A stretch of DNA of 64,000 nucleotides from GCA-002282575 sp964519885. GTDB lineage: Bacteria > Pseudomonadota > Gammaproteobacteria > Thiomicrospirales > Thiomicrospiraceae. Within the stretch, counting starts at the first letter, position 1; each line of letters opens with the position of its first letter. Below are positions 17,408 through 26,188 of the stretch, in pieces. The notes under the pieces are model-generated. The model searched no databases. It was given only the letters and a program-made list of their open reading frames with translations, and was not told where the DNA came from. The stretch lies in NCBI GenBank assembly GCA_964519885.1, contig CAZFLX010000009.1, forward strand, positions 14,908 through 78,907, given 5' to 3'. The position numbers and the translations under genes were made by a program.

Positions 17408-18532
17408 ATGAAATACAGCGCAGAACAAGGCTATCAACACGACCGCCAAGCCAAACTAGGTATTTTATTGACCAACTTAGGCACGCCCGATGAGCCAACG
17501 AAAAAAGGGCTGAAACCTTACTTAGCAGAGTTTCTGTGGGATCCTCGTATTGTCGAACCCCCACCCCCTCGTGCGGTTTGGTGGTTAATTTTACACGGTA
17601 TTATTTTACAGTTTCGTCCTAAAGCCAAAGCGCATGACTACGAAACGATTTGGGGAAAATTTGGACCGGGCGCTCCGTTATTGGACATTACCCAAGCCCA
17701 GGCTGAAGGCGTTGCCAAACGCCTGAAAGCGCGTTTCACTCACAGCCCAATCGAAGTCGAAATTGCCATGCGTTACGGCAATCCTTCTATGGAAAAAGGC
17801 TTAGATGCGCTGCGCCAAAAAGGCTGTGAGCGTTTGCTGGTATTGCCTTTGTATCCTCAATACGCGGCTGCAACCACCGGTTCTACTTGGGATGCCCTAG
17901 CCGATGCGCTGAAAAAATGGCGTCGTATTCCCGATTTACGTTTTGTCGGTCACTATCACAAACACCCAGGTTACATTCAAGCCTTAGCCAATAGTGTTAA
18001 AGAATACTGGGCAGAACATGGTCGCCCCGATAAGTTACTCATGTCATTCCATGGCATCCCGCAGCGTTATTTAGACAATGGCGATTCTTATCATTGTGAA
18101 TGTCACGCAACCGGACGCTTATTGGCCGATGCCTTGGGTTTAACTAAAGATGATTACTTGGTAAGCTTTCAATCACTGTTTGGCCGCGAAGAATGGATTA
18201 AACCCTACACCGATGCGACCATCAAATCACTACCCGCTCAAGGCATCAAAAATTTGCATGTCATTTGTCCGGGTTTCTCGGCAGACTGTTTAGAAACGGT
18301 TGAAGAAATTGATGAAGAAAACCGTGAATACTTCATGGAATCGGGTGGTGAAACTTATCACTATATTCCGGCATTAAATAGTCGAGATGATCATTTAGAT
18401 GCCCTAACCGATATTATTGTGCAGCATTGCCAAGGCTGGCCAGAAGTTGCCATTCCTTACGATGTGCAGAGCGATGAACAAGAACGCTTAGCGATTCGTG
18501 AACGCGCACGCGCCATGGGTTGCCCTTTCTAA
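17408..18532 (+). CDS. hemH: Ferrochelatase
   Basis: Ferrochelatase inserts Fe2+ into protoporphyrin IX, the last step of protohaem synthesis. Landmarks include GILLTNLGTPDEP, LPLYPQYAAATTGS, the catalytic His in LMSFHGIPQRY, and the C-terminal ICPGFSADCLETVEEI with the conserved Glu. At 374 residues it is the usual length for proteobacteria. ATG 17408 is preceded by AGGA. It appears monocistronic, ending in a hairpin shared with the convergent operon end. Confidence 0.97.
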   Translation: MKYSAEQGYQHDRQAKLGILLTNLGTPDEPTKKGLKPYLAEFLWDPRIVEPPPPRAVWWLILHGIILQFRPKAKAHDYETIWGKFGPGAPLLDITQAQAEGVAKRLKARFTHSPIEVEIAMRYGNPSMEKGLDALRQKGCERLLVLPLYPQYAAATTGSTWDALADALKKWRRIPDLRFVGHYHKHPGYIQALANSVKEYWAEHGRPDKLLMSFHGIPQRYLDNGDSYHCECHATGRLLADALGLTKDDYLVSFQSLFGREEWIKPYTDATIKSLPAQGIKNLHVICPGFSADCLETVEEIDEENREYFMESGGETYHYIPALNSRDDHLDALTDIIVQHCQGWPEVAIPYDVQSDEQERLAIRERARAMGCPF

Positions 18533-18545
18533 AGCCTTCTAGTCC

Positions 18546-18586
18546 AATCAACTTTGGTTAGCCAATACGGCTGATCAAGGTTGATT
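18546..18586 (+). terminator. Long hairpin between convergent hemH and DUF2062 genes
   Basis: On the plus strand an 18-bp stem, including a few G·U pairs, encloses a five-base loop just after the hemH stop. There is no U-tract, so it may be a 3' stabilising structure or a factor-dependent end rather than a classic intrinsic terminator. It overlaps the 3' end of the convergent gene. Confidence 0.4.
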
Positions 18587-19117
18587 ATCTCCAACAGATT
18601 TTCGTTTTCGCCAACGCACTGCTGTGCGCAATCGCCACACCAAATCAATCAAGACATAAGTCAACACGCCCATAGTTGTCGCCAAAATAGCCAAGCCGAC
18701 CAACAGTGGCTTACCTAACGCTTGAATGCGATCGAAAAAACCCAGCTCTTCATTCACTTCGACTTGATGCGCATCAGGATCAGGCAGGTCAATCGGCGTT
18801 GTGGTATCTCCCGTTACCCAAGAACCCAATTGATAGGCGCCATAATAAACCGGTGCAAAAGTCACCGGATTGGTCACCAAAGTACTGGCTGCAGCCACGG
18901 GCAAATTAGCCCTTAATATAATCGCTGCCGCCGCGGTAATGGGAATTTGTGCAATCGGAATCAGCAAGCCAAAAAAAATACCCAATGCTACCCCCAAAGC
19001 CACTCCGCGCCGAGACCAATGCCAGAGCTTTGGATGTGCCAACCAAGGTGTTAGCCATCTTAACCAACGATTATTTATTAAACTGTCTTTAGTGGGTATC
19101 CAACGTCGCCAATTCAC
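18575..19117 (-). CDS. DUF2062 domain membrane protein
   Basis: The 180-residue protein starts with a basic Trp-rich segment, then has a Gly-rich hydrophobic hairpin (ALGVALGIFFGLLIPIAQ), a second span with the DUF2062 signature TLVTNPVTFAPVYYGAYQLG, and a third span near residues 135-160 before a basic tail. This is an inner-membrane protein of unknown function. GTG 19117 is taken as start because GAGG stands 8 bp upstream and no ATG is available. It begins 4 bp after the hydrolase stop, so it is the last gene of the exchanger–hydrolase operon. Confidence 0.85.
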   Translation of the reverse strand: MNWRRWIPTKDSLINNRWLRWLTPWLAHPKLWHWSRRGVALGVALGIFFGLLIPIAQIPITAAAAIILRANLPVAAASTLVTNPVTFAPVYYGAYQLGSWVTGDTTTPIDLPDPDAHQVEVNEELGFFDRIQALGKPLLVGLAILATTMGVLTYVLIDLVWRLRTAVRWRKRKSVGDNQP

Positions 19118-19121
19118 AAAG

Positions 19122-19934
19122 CTAACCTCTTAAACGAGAATGGGATGCCAAAAACTTCAATATTATCTGGGCAACAGCGGTGGGCTTTTCCACGACCAGT
19201 GAGTGACCCGATTTTTCAATCATCACACAGTGATGATGCGAAATTTGTATCAGCCCTGTCAAGACCTCATTCGCCGGAAATACTAAATCATTTTCCGCAT
19301 AAACAATCAGCGTTGGTTGATGAATACTCGATAATTGACCGGTTAGGTTTGCATGCAGTAAGGCTGTCACCTGTCGTTCAAAACCCTCTAAGCTTTGTGG
19401 GTAAGGATAACTGATTGCATAAGCAACCGCTTGTTGAACTGATTCGCTGGAATTAAAAAAATCCGATGAAAAAATCCAATAAAACACATTTTTGAACCAT
19501 AAATCTGGCGGCAAACCAGCACGCCAATAGTCCAACCAATCATGAAACAGTTGATTATTTCGTGCCGAATTTTGTGCAGCGGTGGCGAGTAAAATCAAAC
19601 GATTCACGCGATGGGGATAATGTGATGCAAGATGTTGAGCAATCATGCCACCCATTGAATGGCCGATAATGGTGGTACTAGCCATGCCTAAGTGGTCTAA
19701 TAGGGCAATAGCGTCATCGGCCATTTTTTGAATGCTTGACGCCGCTGAATGGGGTAAGGTACGTCCTACACCTCGGTTATCGTAAATAACAACCTGATAC
19801 TGAGCTGTTAAATCCGACAGAATGGGTTGCCAACTTTGCGAGTCACTAGCTAAACCGGCAATTAATAAAAGGGGCTCGCCTTCTCCCTTTACTTCATAAT
19901 AAAGACTGATGTCATCTCGGATTAATTGTGGCAT
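19122..19934 (-). CDS. Alpha/beta-hydrolase fold protein
   Basis: The protein (about 270 aa) has the fold's markers: oxyanion HG-like loop LLLIAGLASDSQSW, YDNRGVGRT, the nucleophile elbow GHSMGG, an acid in VYAENDLVFP and the catalytic His in KSGHSLVVEKP. This layout is that of small carboxylesterases, enol-lactone hydrolases and BioH-like enzymes, so the substrate cannot be named. ATG 19934 is preferred over the TTG at 19940. It lies between a CaCA exchanger and a DUF2062 protein on one strand. Confidence 0.88.
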   Translation of the reverse strand: MPQLIRDDISLYYEVKGEGEPLLLIAGLASDSQSWQPILSDLTAQYQVVIYDNRGVGRTLPHSAASSIQKMADDAIALLDHLGMASTTIIGHSMGGMIAQHLASHYPHRVNRLILLATAAQNSARNNQLFHDWLDYWRAGLPPDLWFKNVFYWIFSSDFFNSSESVQQAVAYAISYPYPQSLEGFERQVTALLHANLTGQLSSIHQPTLIVYAENDLVFPANEVLTGLIQISHHHCVMIEKSGHSLVVEKPTAVAQIILKFLASHSRLRG

Positions 19935-19979
19935 AAACAACCCAAATAGAAATAGCGATTGTTTATGTTCGCTAGTTTT

Positions 19980-20945
19980 TCAAAATGCATTTAAAATCAG
20001 GTAACTACTATATCCTAGATAACACAACAACAGCAAGCCACCATAACCACGACCGATACAACTGGCACGCTTGCCAAAACCATAAGCCATGGCGAACAAC
20101 AACAAGGTTAAAGCTGTCATCACCAATATATCACGACTGAAGACATCGGCTTCAACTGCCATCGGATGAATGACACCAGCCAAACCCACAACTGCGAGAG
20201 TATTGAACAAGTTTGAACCAATAATATTACCCAAGGCAATATCATGCTCTCCTTTACGTGCCGCAATCACCGAAGAAGCCAACTCAGGTAACGAAGTGCC
20301 CACAGCCACGATCGTGAGTCCAATAATCATGTCACTGACACCCAAACTTTGTGCTAAATCCACCGCTCCCCATACCAGTAAACGTGAGCTGATAATCAGC
20401 ATAACAAGTCCAATTAATGTCCATATCAGCGCATGGCGAATGGGCATTGCATGTTCGCTCAATTCAGATGCTATTTCCTGACCCAGAATGTCACGCTTTG
20501 CCCGCATTCCCTGCCAAATAGTCCAAGCCATTAGCGCCAAAAAAACCAACAGCAACACCACAGCATCCATGCGACTAATGTCACCATCCCACAATTGCCA
20601 AGCGGCAAGTAAGGTCACCACAATTAAAATAGGTAATTCTTTGCGCACAATTTGCGAATGCACCACAATCGGACTAATTAATGCGGTTATGCCAATAATC
20701 AAAGCAATATTGGTGATATTAGAACCATAAGCATTACCCAGCGCAATGCCAGGACTACCTTGATAAGCTGCCAATACCGATACCGTCATTTCGGGGGCTG
20801 AAGTACCCATGCCCACAATCACCATGCCAACCAACAAAGGCGGCATACCAAAATATCGTGCGGTAGATGCAGAACCTTCTACAAAACGCTCTGCACTCCA
20901 AACCAATAACCCCAAACCAACGACAACAGCCAATACTGCTAACAT
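19980..20945 (-). CDS. Sodium/calcium exchanger family protein (YrbG-like CaCA)
   Basis: About ten membrane spans are arranged as two homologous halves. Each half carries an alpha-repeat: GMGTSAPEMTVS with GNAYGSNITNI in the first, and AVGTSLPELASSV with GNIIGSNLFN in the second, with the ion-binding acidic residues present. This is the bacterial YrbG branch of the CaCA superfamily, expected to exchange Ca2+ for Na+ or H+ across the inner membrane. ATG 20945 with GGGAAG upstream is chosen; the longer frame to 20990 would run into the gatB terminator. It heads an operon with the hydrolase and DUF2062 genes. Confidence 0.9.
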   Translation of the reverse strand: MLAVLAVVVGLGLLVWSAERFVEGSASTARYFGMPPLLVGMVIVGMGTSAPEMTVSVLAAYQGSPGIALGNAYGSNITNIALIIGITALISPIVVHSQIVRKELPILIVVTLLAAWQLWDGDISRMDAVVLLLVFLALMAWTIWQGMRAKRDILGQEIASELSEHAMPIRHALIWTLIGLVMLIISSRLLVWGAVDLAQSLGVSDMIIGLTIVAVGTSLPELASSVIAARKGEHDIALGNIIGSNLFNTLAVVGLAGVIHPMAVEADVFSRDILVMTALTLLLFAMAYGFGKRASCIGRGYGGLLLLCYLGYSSYLILNAF

Positions 20946-20979
20946 AGACTTCCCGTGACTTTTAGAATCGACCCTTAAA

Positions 20980-21009
20980 CAAAACCCCACTAATTTTAGT
21001 GGGGTTTTG
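20980..21009 (-). terminator. Rho-independent terminator after gatB
   Basis: CAAAACCCCACTA and TAGTGGGGTTTTG form a strong stem with A/T tracts on both sides, 18 bp after the gatB stop on the minus strand. It separates the gat operon from the CaCA exchanger gene. Confidence 0.8.
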
Positions 21010-21026
21010 CATTATGAAGATAAGCC

Positions 21027-22460
21027 TTACTTAGCCAATTCGTCTTTCAAAATTTGATTGACTTGACCAGGATTGGCTTTGCCTTTGGTGGCTTTCATCA
21101 CCTCGCCAACAAAGAAGCCAAACAGCTTATCTCGACCGCCTTTGTATTCCGCTAATTGCTCAGGGAACTGATCGATAACACCACGCACCATCGCTGCAAT
21201 GGCTACTGGATCCGTGATTTGTTTTAACCCTTTGCTTTCGATAATGGCATCGGCAGAGTCTTGACTGGTCCACATAGCATCGAACACGTCTTTAGCAATT
21301 TTGCCCGAAATGGTGTTGTCTAGAATACGTGCAATTAAGCCCGCCATACGTTGTGCATCAACAGGCGATTCACTAATGCTCAAGTTATCGTTGTTCAAGC
21401 GTGCGTTGAGCTCACCCATCACCCAGTTAGCGGCAATTTTCGCATCTTTTCCACCCGTTGCTGCTACCACCGCTTCGTAATAATCGGCAATTTCACGACT
21501 GTTGGTTAAGACCATCGCATCGTAATCGTTCAAACCATATTGAGTCATAAAACGTTCACGTTTGGCATCAGGTAATTCAGGCAGTTCGCCCTTCACCGCT
21601 TCAATCATCGCTGGGGTAATGATCAATGGCAACAAGTCTGGGCAAGGGAAATAACGATAGTCCATCGCTTCTTCTTTAGAACGCATCGAACGGGTTTCGT
21701 CTTTAGCCGCATCGTACAAGCGTGTTTCTTGCACCACTTGACCGCCCGCTTCGATGACATCGATTTGACGTTCCACTTCAAACATGATGGCACGTTCTAA
21801 AAACTTGAACGAATTAACGTTTTTAATCTCGGCGCGGGTACCAAAAGGCGCACCCGGACGACACACAGAAATATTAGCATCGACACGGAAAGAGCCTTCT
21901 TGCATGTTACCATCACAAATACCGAGGTATTGCACTAACTCATGCAGTTTTTTCGCATAGGCGACTGCCTCGGCAGGCGAGCGCATTTCCGGCTCAGAAA
22001 CGATTTCTAACAGCGGTGTGCCCGCACGGTTTAAGTCGATACCTGAATAGCCTTCAAAGTCTTCATGCAGCGATTTACCCGCATCTTCTTCTAAATGCGC
22101 ACGCGTCAGGTTAATGACCTTTTCTTTACCGTCCACTTCAATGCTGATTTGACCACCTAACACAACCGGCAATTCAAATTGCGAAATTTGATAGCCTTTA
22201 GGTAAATCGGGATAGAAATAGTTTTTGCGCGCAAATACCGATTTTTCTGCCACCGTAGCGCCCACCGCCAAACCAAAGCGAATCGCCATATCGACTACGC
22301 CTTTGTTCAGCACCGGTAACACACCGGGCATACCCAAATCGACTAAACAAGCTTGCGTATTAGGCATAGCACCGAATGCCGTTGATGCTGCCGAAAAAAT
22401 CTTGGTGTTAGTAGCCAGTTGAGCATGAACCTCAAGGCCAATGACTGTTTCCCATGTCAT
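21027..22460 (-). CDS. gatB: Asp-tRNA(Asn)/Glu-tRNA(Gln) amidotransferase subunit B
   Basis: GatB binds mischarged Asp-tRNA(Asn) or Glu-tRNA(Gln) and activates it for amidation. The 477-residue protein has the family N-terminus (WETVIGLEVHAQL), the cradle domain motif FARKNYFYPDLPKGYQISQ, EDAGKSLH, and a helical YqeY-like tail ending in GKANPGQVNQILKDEL. ATG 22460 is preceded by AAGGAGA. It follows gatA by 18 bp in the gatC–gatA–gatB operon. Its presence suggests the organism uses transamidation for Asn- and/or Gln-tRNA. Confidence 0.97.
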   Translation of the reverse strand: MTWETVIGLEVHAQLATNTKIFSAASTAFGAMPNTQACLVDLGMPGVLPVLNKGVVDMAIRFGLAVGATVAEKSVFARKNYFYPDLPKGYQISQFELPVVLGGQISIEVDGKEKVINLTRAHLEEDAGKSLHEDFEGYSGIDLNRAGTPLLEIVSEPEMRSPAEAVAYAKKLHELVQYLGICDGNMQEGSFRVDANISVCRPGAPFGTRAEIKNVNSFKFLERAIMFEVERQIDVIEAGGQVVQETRLYDAAKDETRSMRSKEEAMDYRYFPCPDLLPLIITPAMIEAVKGELPELPDAKRERFMTQYGLNDYDAMVLTNSREIADYYEAVVAATGGKDAKIAANWVMGELNARLNNDNLSISESPVDAQRMAGLIARILDNTISGKIAKDVFDAMWTSQDSADAIIESKGLKQITDPVAIAAMVRGVIDQFPEQLAEYKGGRDKLFGFFVGEVMKATKGKANPGQVNQILKDELAK

Positions 22461-22478
22461 AGTAGTTATTCTCCTTGC

Positions 22479-23939
22479 TTAGGCAAATGCAGCTGGCATT
22501 TGGATGTGATGATCAGTTGCTTGTTGATATTGATGAGCCACGTTCAGCAGCTTCGGCTCGCTGAAGTAGTTACCAATTAACTGAACACCGATAGGAAGCC
22601 CTTCGCTAAAACCAGCGGGCATGGCAATCGCAGGTAAACCCGCTAAGTTCACTGGAATGGTGTAAATATCCGCTAAATACATCGCCGTGGGATCTGCCGT
22701 TTTCTCACCCAGTTTCCACGCAGGCGTAGGCGCTACTGGCCCAAGAATCACATCACACTGTTCAAAAGCCGTGACGAAATCTTGCTTAATCAAACGACGT
22801 ACGCGCTGGGCTTTAAGGTAATAAGCATCATAATACCCCGCTGACAACACATAAGCACCGACCATGATACGACGCTTAACTTCCGCACCAAAACCTTCCG
22901 AACGTGAACGCGTGTACATATCTTTTAAGTCTTTGGGATTGTCACAACGATGACCGAAACGCACGCCATCATAACGCGATAAATTTGAGCTGGCTTCAGC
23001 AGGGGCAATCACATAATAAGCTGGCATGGCTGCCGAGGTATTCGGTAAGGACACTTCAACCAGCGTTGCACCTTGCATTTCCAATTCAGCCGCTACCGCC
23101 ATGGTCGCCGCTTTCACTTCTGGCGACAAACCTTCACCGAAATACTCTTTAGGTAAGCCAATGCGTAAGCCTTTAACGGAATCATTCAGCCCTGCTACAT
23201 AATCAGGACGCGCCCCTTCTGCACAGGTTGAGTCTCGCTCATCGAAACCCGCCATGGCTGACAACAAATGTGCACAATCTTCGGCCGTTTTCGCCATCGG
23301 ACCGCCTTGGTCAAGGCTAGAAGCATAGGCAATCATGCCATAACGTGACACACTACCATAGGTAGGTTTTATACCTGTAACACCACAAAACGCAGCTGGC
23401 TGACGAATCGAACCGCCCGTATCGGTACCCGTTGCCACTGGCGCTAAACCCGCTGCCAAAGCCGCAGCCGAACCGCCTGATGAACCACCTGGTACGCTGT
23501 CCGTATTCCAAGGATTACGCGTGACACCAAAAGCACTATTTTCAGTGGTTGAGCCCATAGCGAACTCATCCATGTTCACTTTACCCAGCGTAACCATACC
23601 GGCCGCATTAAGTTTTTCAACCACGGTTGCGTTATAAGGCGCTTTAAAATTAGCCAGCATTTTCGAAGCACAAGTGGTAATGACATCTTTGGTACAAAAA
23701 ATATCTTTATGTGCTAAAGGGATACCCAACAGCAAGCCATTTTCACCCGCAGCACGACGTGCGTCAGCCGCTGCCGCTTGTGCTAACGCCAGTTCGGGCG
23801 TTTGGGTGATATAACTGTTAATTTGACCGTCAAACTGATTCATACGATCTAGAAAATATTGCGTCAGTTCAACACTCGATACTGACTTGTTACGCAGTTG
23901 CTCTGCCAACTGCACCATAGTCATTTGATGAAAACTCAT
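22479..23939 (-). CDS. gatA: Asp-tRNA(Asn)/Glu-tRNA(Gln) amidotransferase subunit A
   Basis: GatA is the glutaminase subunit that feeds ammonia to GatB. It is an amidase-signature protein of 486 residues with the Lys–cis-Ser–Ser triad visible in LAHKDIF, GTDTGGSIRQPAAFCG and the Gly/Ser-rich VPGGSSGGSAAALAAG. The C-terminal half has FGAEVKRRIMVGAYVLSAG as expected. ATG 23939. It lies 150 bp after gatC, and an intrinsic hairpin with a U-tract lies in that gap. Confidence 0.97.
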   Translation of the reverse strand: MSFHQMTMVQLAEQLRNKSVSSVELTQYFLDRMNQFDGQINSYITQTPELALAQAAAADARRAAGENGLLLGIPLAHKDIFCTKDVITTCASKMLANFKAPYNATVVEKLNAAGMVTLGKVNMDEFAMGSTTENSAFGVTRNPWNTDSVPGGSSGGSAAALAAGLAPVATGTDTGGSIRQPAAFCGVTGIKPTYGSVSRYGMIAYASSLDQGGPMAKTAEDCAHLLSAMAGFDERDSTCAEGARPDYVAGLNDSVKGLRIGLPKEYFGEGLSPEVKAATMAVAAELEMQGATLVEVSLPNTSAAMPAYYVIAPAEASSNLSRYDGVRFGHRCDNPKDLKDMYTRSRSEGFGAEVKRRIMVGAYVLSAGYYDAYYLKAQRVRRLIKQDFVTAFEQCDVILGPVAPTPAWKLGEKTADPTAMYLADIYTIPVNLAGLPAIAMPAGFSEGLPIGVQLIGNYFSEPKLLNVAHQYQQATDHHIQMPAAFA

Positions 23940-24009
23940 AATTAAACCTTAACTTAATTCTAAAAAACCAGAGAAAGTGGATGATAACAAAGCGTAAAGC
24001 CGCGAGTTA

Positions 24010-24041
24010 AAAAAGTAAGCTTACTCAGGTAAGTACTTTTT
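24010..24041 (-). terminator. Intrinsic terminator or attenuator between gatC and gatA
   Basis: AAAAAGTA and CTTAC pair with GTAAG and TACTTTTT around a TCAG loop, with a 2-base bulge. On the minus strand the stem ends in a T-run of six. It lies within the gatC–gatA gap, so it would lower expression of gatA and gatB relative to gatC unless read through. Confidence 0.6.
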
Positions 24042-24088
24042 CAAAAAGGCTTTTAACGCAGTTAGCGCAACTTTATCGAGTTTTTAAT

Positions 24089-24373
24089 TTACTCAATGAC
24101 TTTAGGAACCAAATACAAACCCGCTTCCACTTTGGGTGCGATTTGCTGAACATATTCATGAATATCAGACTCTGTGACGACATCCTCACGCAAACGTTGC
24201 ACTTGGTCTAACGGATGCGCCATCGGCTCAACACCATCGGTATTAATCGCTGCCAACTGATCGAACAGTCCAACGATTGCATTGAGCTTTTGCCCTACCG
24301 CCGCGACGTCATCATCGCTTACCGCCAAGGCACCTAAACGAGCTACCTTATGAACATCAATTTGATCGGACAC
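24089..24373 (-). CDS. gatC: Asp-tRNA(Asn)/Glu-tRNA(Gln) amidotransferase subunit C
   Basis: GatC is the small helical subunit that wraps around and stabilises GatA–GatB. The 95-residue product has the conserved VHKVARLGALAVSDDDV start, the FDQLAAINTDGVEPMAHP linker and a C-terminal VPKVIE tail. GTG 24373 is chosen because AAGGAAG precedes it and the family begins with this motif; a longer frame to 24409 lacks conservation. It is first in the gatCAB operon. Confidence 0.94.
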   Translation of the reverse strand: MSDQIDVHKVARLGALAVSDDDVAAVGQKLNAIVGLFDQLAAINTDGVEPMAHPLDQVQRLREDVVTESDIHEYVQQIAPKVEAGLYLVPKVIE

Positions 24374-24476
24374 TTTCGCTTCCTTATTTCGATTCAACAA
24401 ATAAATCAATTTTATCGGGTTAGGCGTTGAATTGCCACAAAATCACTCGACTTTTGACAGACCACACAAACAAAAA

Positions 24477-24499
24477 ACCCCACTGAAAGTCAGCGGGGT
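24477..24499 (-). terminator. Rho-independent terminator after the DUF2189 gene
   Basis: On the minus strand ACCCCGCTGA pairs with TCAGTGGGGT around a short loop, one mismatch, and is followed by TTTTTTG. It ends transcription of the DUF2189 gene about 30 bp after its stop and isolates gatC. Confidence 0.75.
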
Positions 24500-24530
24500 G
24501 AGTGAAAGGGTTAATTTGTAGCAAACTCAA

Positions 24531-25349
24531 TTAACGACTATCATCATTAAATTGAATCAAATCGCGGTAAGCATGCCAACTGGCATAACTGAGCAATGGC
24601 ATGATGACCACCATCAACATACCTAATGTTGCAATGCCCAAAGTAACTAAACTGCCGATGATCAACGCCCAAACCGTCATAACGCCTTTATTCTCCATGG
24701 TGACTTGGTAACTAATAATCATCGCATTCACCGCGTCTAACTTATGCTTATCAATAAGCAATGGAATGGAAACCACACTAATGGCGAATACAAAAGCAGC
24801 TACCACAGCCCCAATTAAGGCAAAAGCAATCATAAAATTGATGCCCGCATCCGTCATCAGGAAACTGATAAAACCTGCATCAGGATCGATAATCAACAAG
24901 CTTTGCGATTTAAACAATGCCGCCATGAGAGGGGTAACAATGCTCCATGCCGAAATAATGACACCGAGACTCGCTACATAAAGACCAAAGTTGCCGACAT
25001 TATCTCGCCATGACGACAAAGAATGTAGCAAACTAGGTGGCTCGCCTCTTTCTAAACGGTAAGCAATATCATAAAGTCCCGTTGCCAAGAAAGGCGCAAT
25101 TATGACAAAGGATGTGCCAATTGCCATCATTAGAAACGGTAAATCTTTTGCCGCCATTAACGATAGACCAATAAATAACGTGGTGGCAACACCATAGAAC
25201 AATGAAGCACCAGGCGCACGCGCCATATCCATCCAGCCTTGCTTTAACCAATGCAAGCTTCTGCTGACAGGAACTTCGGTTGAAATAATATGAATGCCGT
25301 CGGTTGTATCATGGGTATGATAAGAGCTGGCAGTAGATAAGGTGACCAT
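24531..25349 (-). CDS. DUF2189 family integral membrane protein
   Basis: The 272-residue protein has a short polar N-terminus, a conserved LKQGWMDMARAPGASLFYG lead-in typical of DUF2189, then about six membrane spans in three hairpins. Function of the family is unknown. ATG 25349 has a strong AGGAGG ribosome site. It is a single-gene unit with its own terminator. Confidence 0.85.
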   Translation of the reverse strand: MVTLSTASSYHTHDTTDGIHIISTEVPVSRSLHWLKQGWMDMARAPGASLFYGVATTLFIGLSLMAAKDLPFLMMAIGTSFVIIAPFLATGLYDIAYRLERGEPPSLLHSLSSWRDNVGNFGLYVASLGVIISAWSIVTPLMAALFKSQSLLIIDPDAGFISFLMTDAGINFMIAFALIGAVVAAFVFAISVVSIPLLIDKHKLDAVNAMIISYQVTMENKGVMTVWALIIGSLVTLGIATLGMLMVVIMPLLSYASWHAYRDLIQFNDDSR

Positions 25350-25564
25350 AGAAACCTCCTCTCTCCATTACCGGTGAGACGTGAGCCAGTCAGATTAACC
25401 ACTTACGCCTCAATTCGATAAGAAGACACGTTACAAAGTCAATCAAGTTTAGACACTTGTCCAGAACACAACCTGATTATTAACTAAGGAAGGCTGCAAA
25501 TGCAAATAGAACTTATTTATATTAGAAAGAAATGAAATAACATTCAGTTAGAGAATAAATCAAA

Positions 25565-26188
25565 TTACCGAGCCGAGGCAACAGACGCCATAAACGCAAT
25601 GACTTTGGCCGTATTCTTCACGCCTTTACTCGCCTCAACACCACCGGAAACATCAACAGCAAAAGGAGCCACCTGTTGAATGGCTTCTGCCACATTGTTC
25701 GGAGTTAATCCGCCCGCCAAAATCAGCGGTTTACTCAGTGATTGAGGTAAACGATGCCAATCGAAAGACTCACCCGATCCACCCGGAATGCCCGGCTTGT
25801 AAGTATCGACCAATAAACCGAGCGCATCTTCATACAGCAATGCTTGTTGCGCTAAGTCAACATCATCGCGCATCGGAATGGCTTTAATGTAAGCACGTCC
25901 AAATTGACGACAAAAGGCTGCTGATTCATCACCGTGAAACTGCAATAAGCTGATCGCTGGAATCTGTGCAAGTACCGCTTGCACTTCATCAACACTTGGA
26001 TTAACAAACAAAGCCGTTACCGTGACAAACGGCGGCACATCCAGAAGAATCAACCTCGCTTGTTCAACAGTCACCGCTCTGGGGCTGGGCGGATAAAACA
26101 CCAAGCCAATGGCATCAGCTCCCGCCTCACAAGCTGCCTGCACATCTACTGCTCGCGTTAATCCACAAATTTTTACCCGCGTTCTCAT
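25565..26188 (-). CDS. trpF: Phosphoribosylanthranilate isomerase
   Basis: TrpF converts phosphoribosylanthranilate to CdRP in tryptophan synthesis. The 207-residue (beta/alpha)8 barrel begins TRVKICGLT with the catalytic Cys, has FVNPS and LQFHGDE strands, LLVDTY with the catalytic Asp, LAGGLTPNNV and DVSGGVE phosphate-binding loops. ATG 26188 overlaps the truA stop as ATGA with GAGG upstream; the longer frame to 26203 is inside truA. It ends the leuB–asd–truA–trpF operon, away from the trpGDC cluster at 57-60 kb. Confidence 0.97.
   Translation of the reverse strand: MRTRVKICGLTRAVDVQAACEAGADAIGLVFYPPSPRAVTVEQARLILLDVPPFVTVTALFVNPSVDEVQAVLAQIPAISLLQFHGDESAAFCRQFGRAYIKAIPMRDDVDLAQQALLYEDALGLLVDTYKPGIPGGSGESFDWHRLPQSLSKPLILAGGLTPNNVAEAIQQVAPFAVDVSGGVEASKGVKNTAKVIAFMASVASAR

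Noticed and set aside
25501..25536. 11-codon frame with AAGGAAGG-like ribosome site before trpF's terminal region
   Set aside because: Too short to support, with no conserved pattern; could be a chance match in an AT-rich gap.
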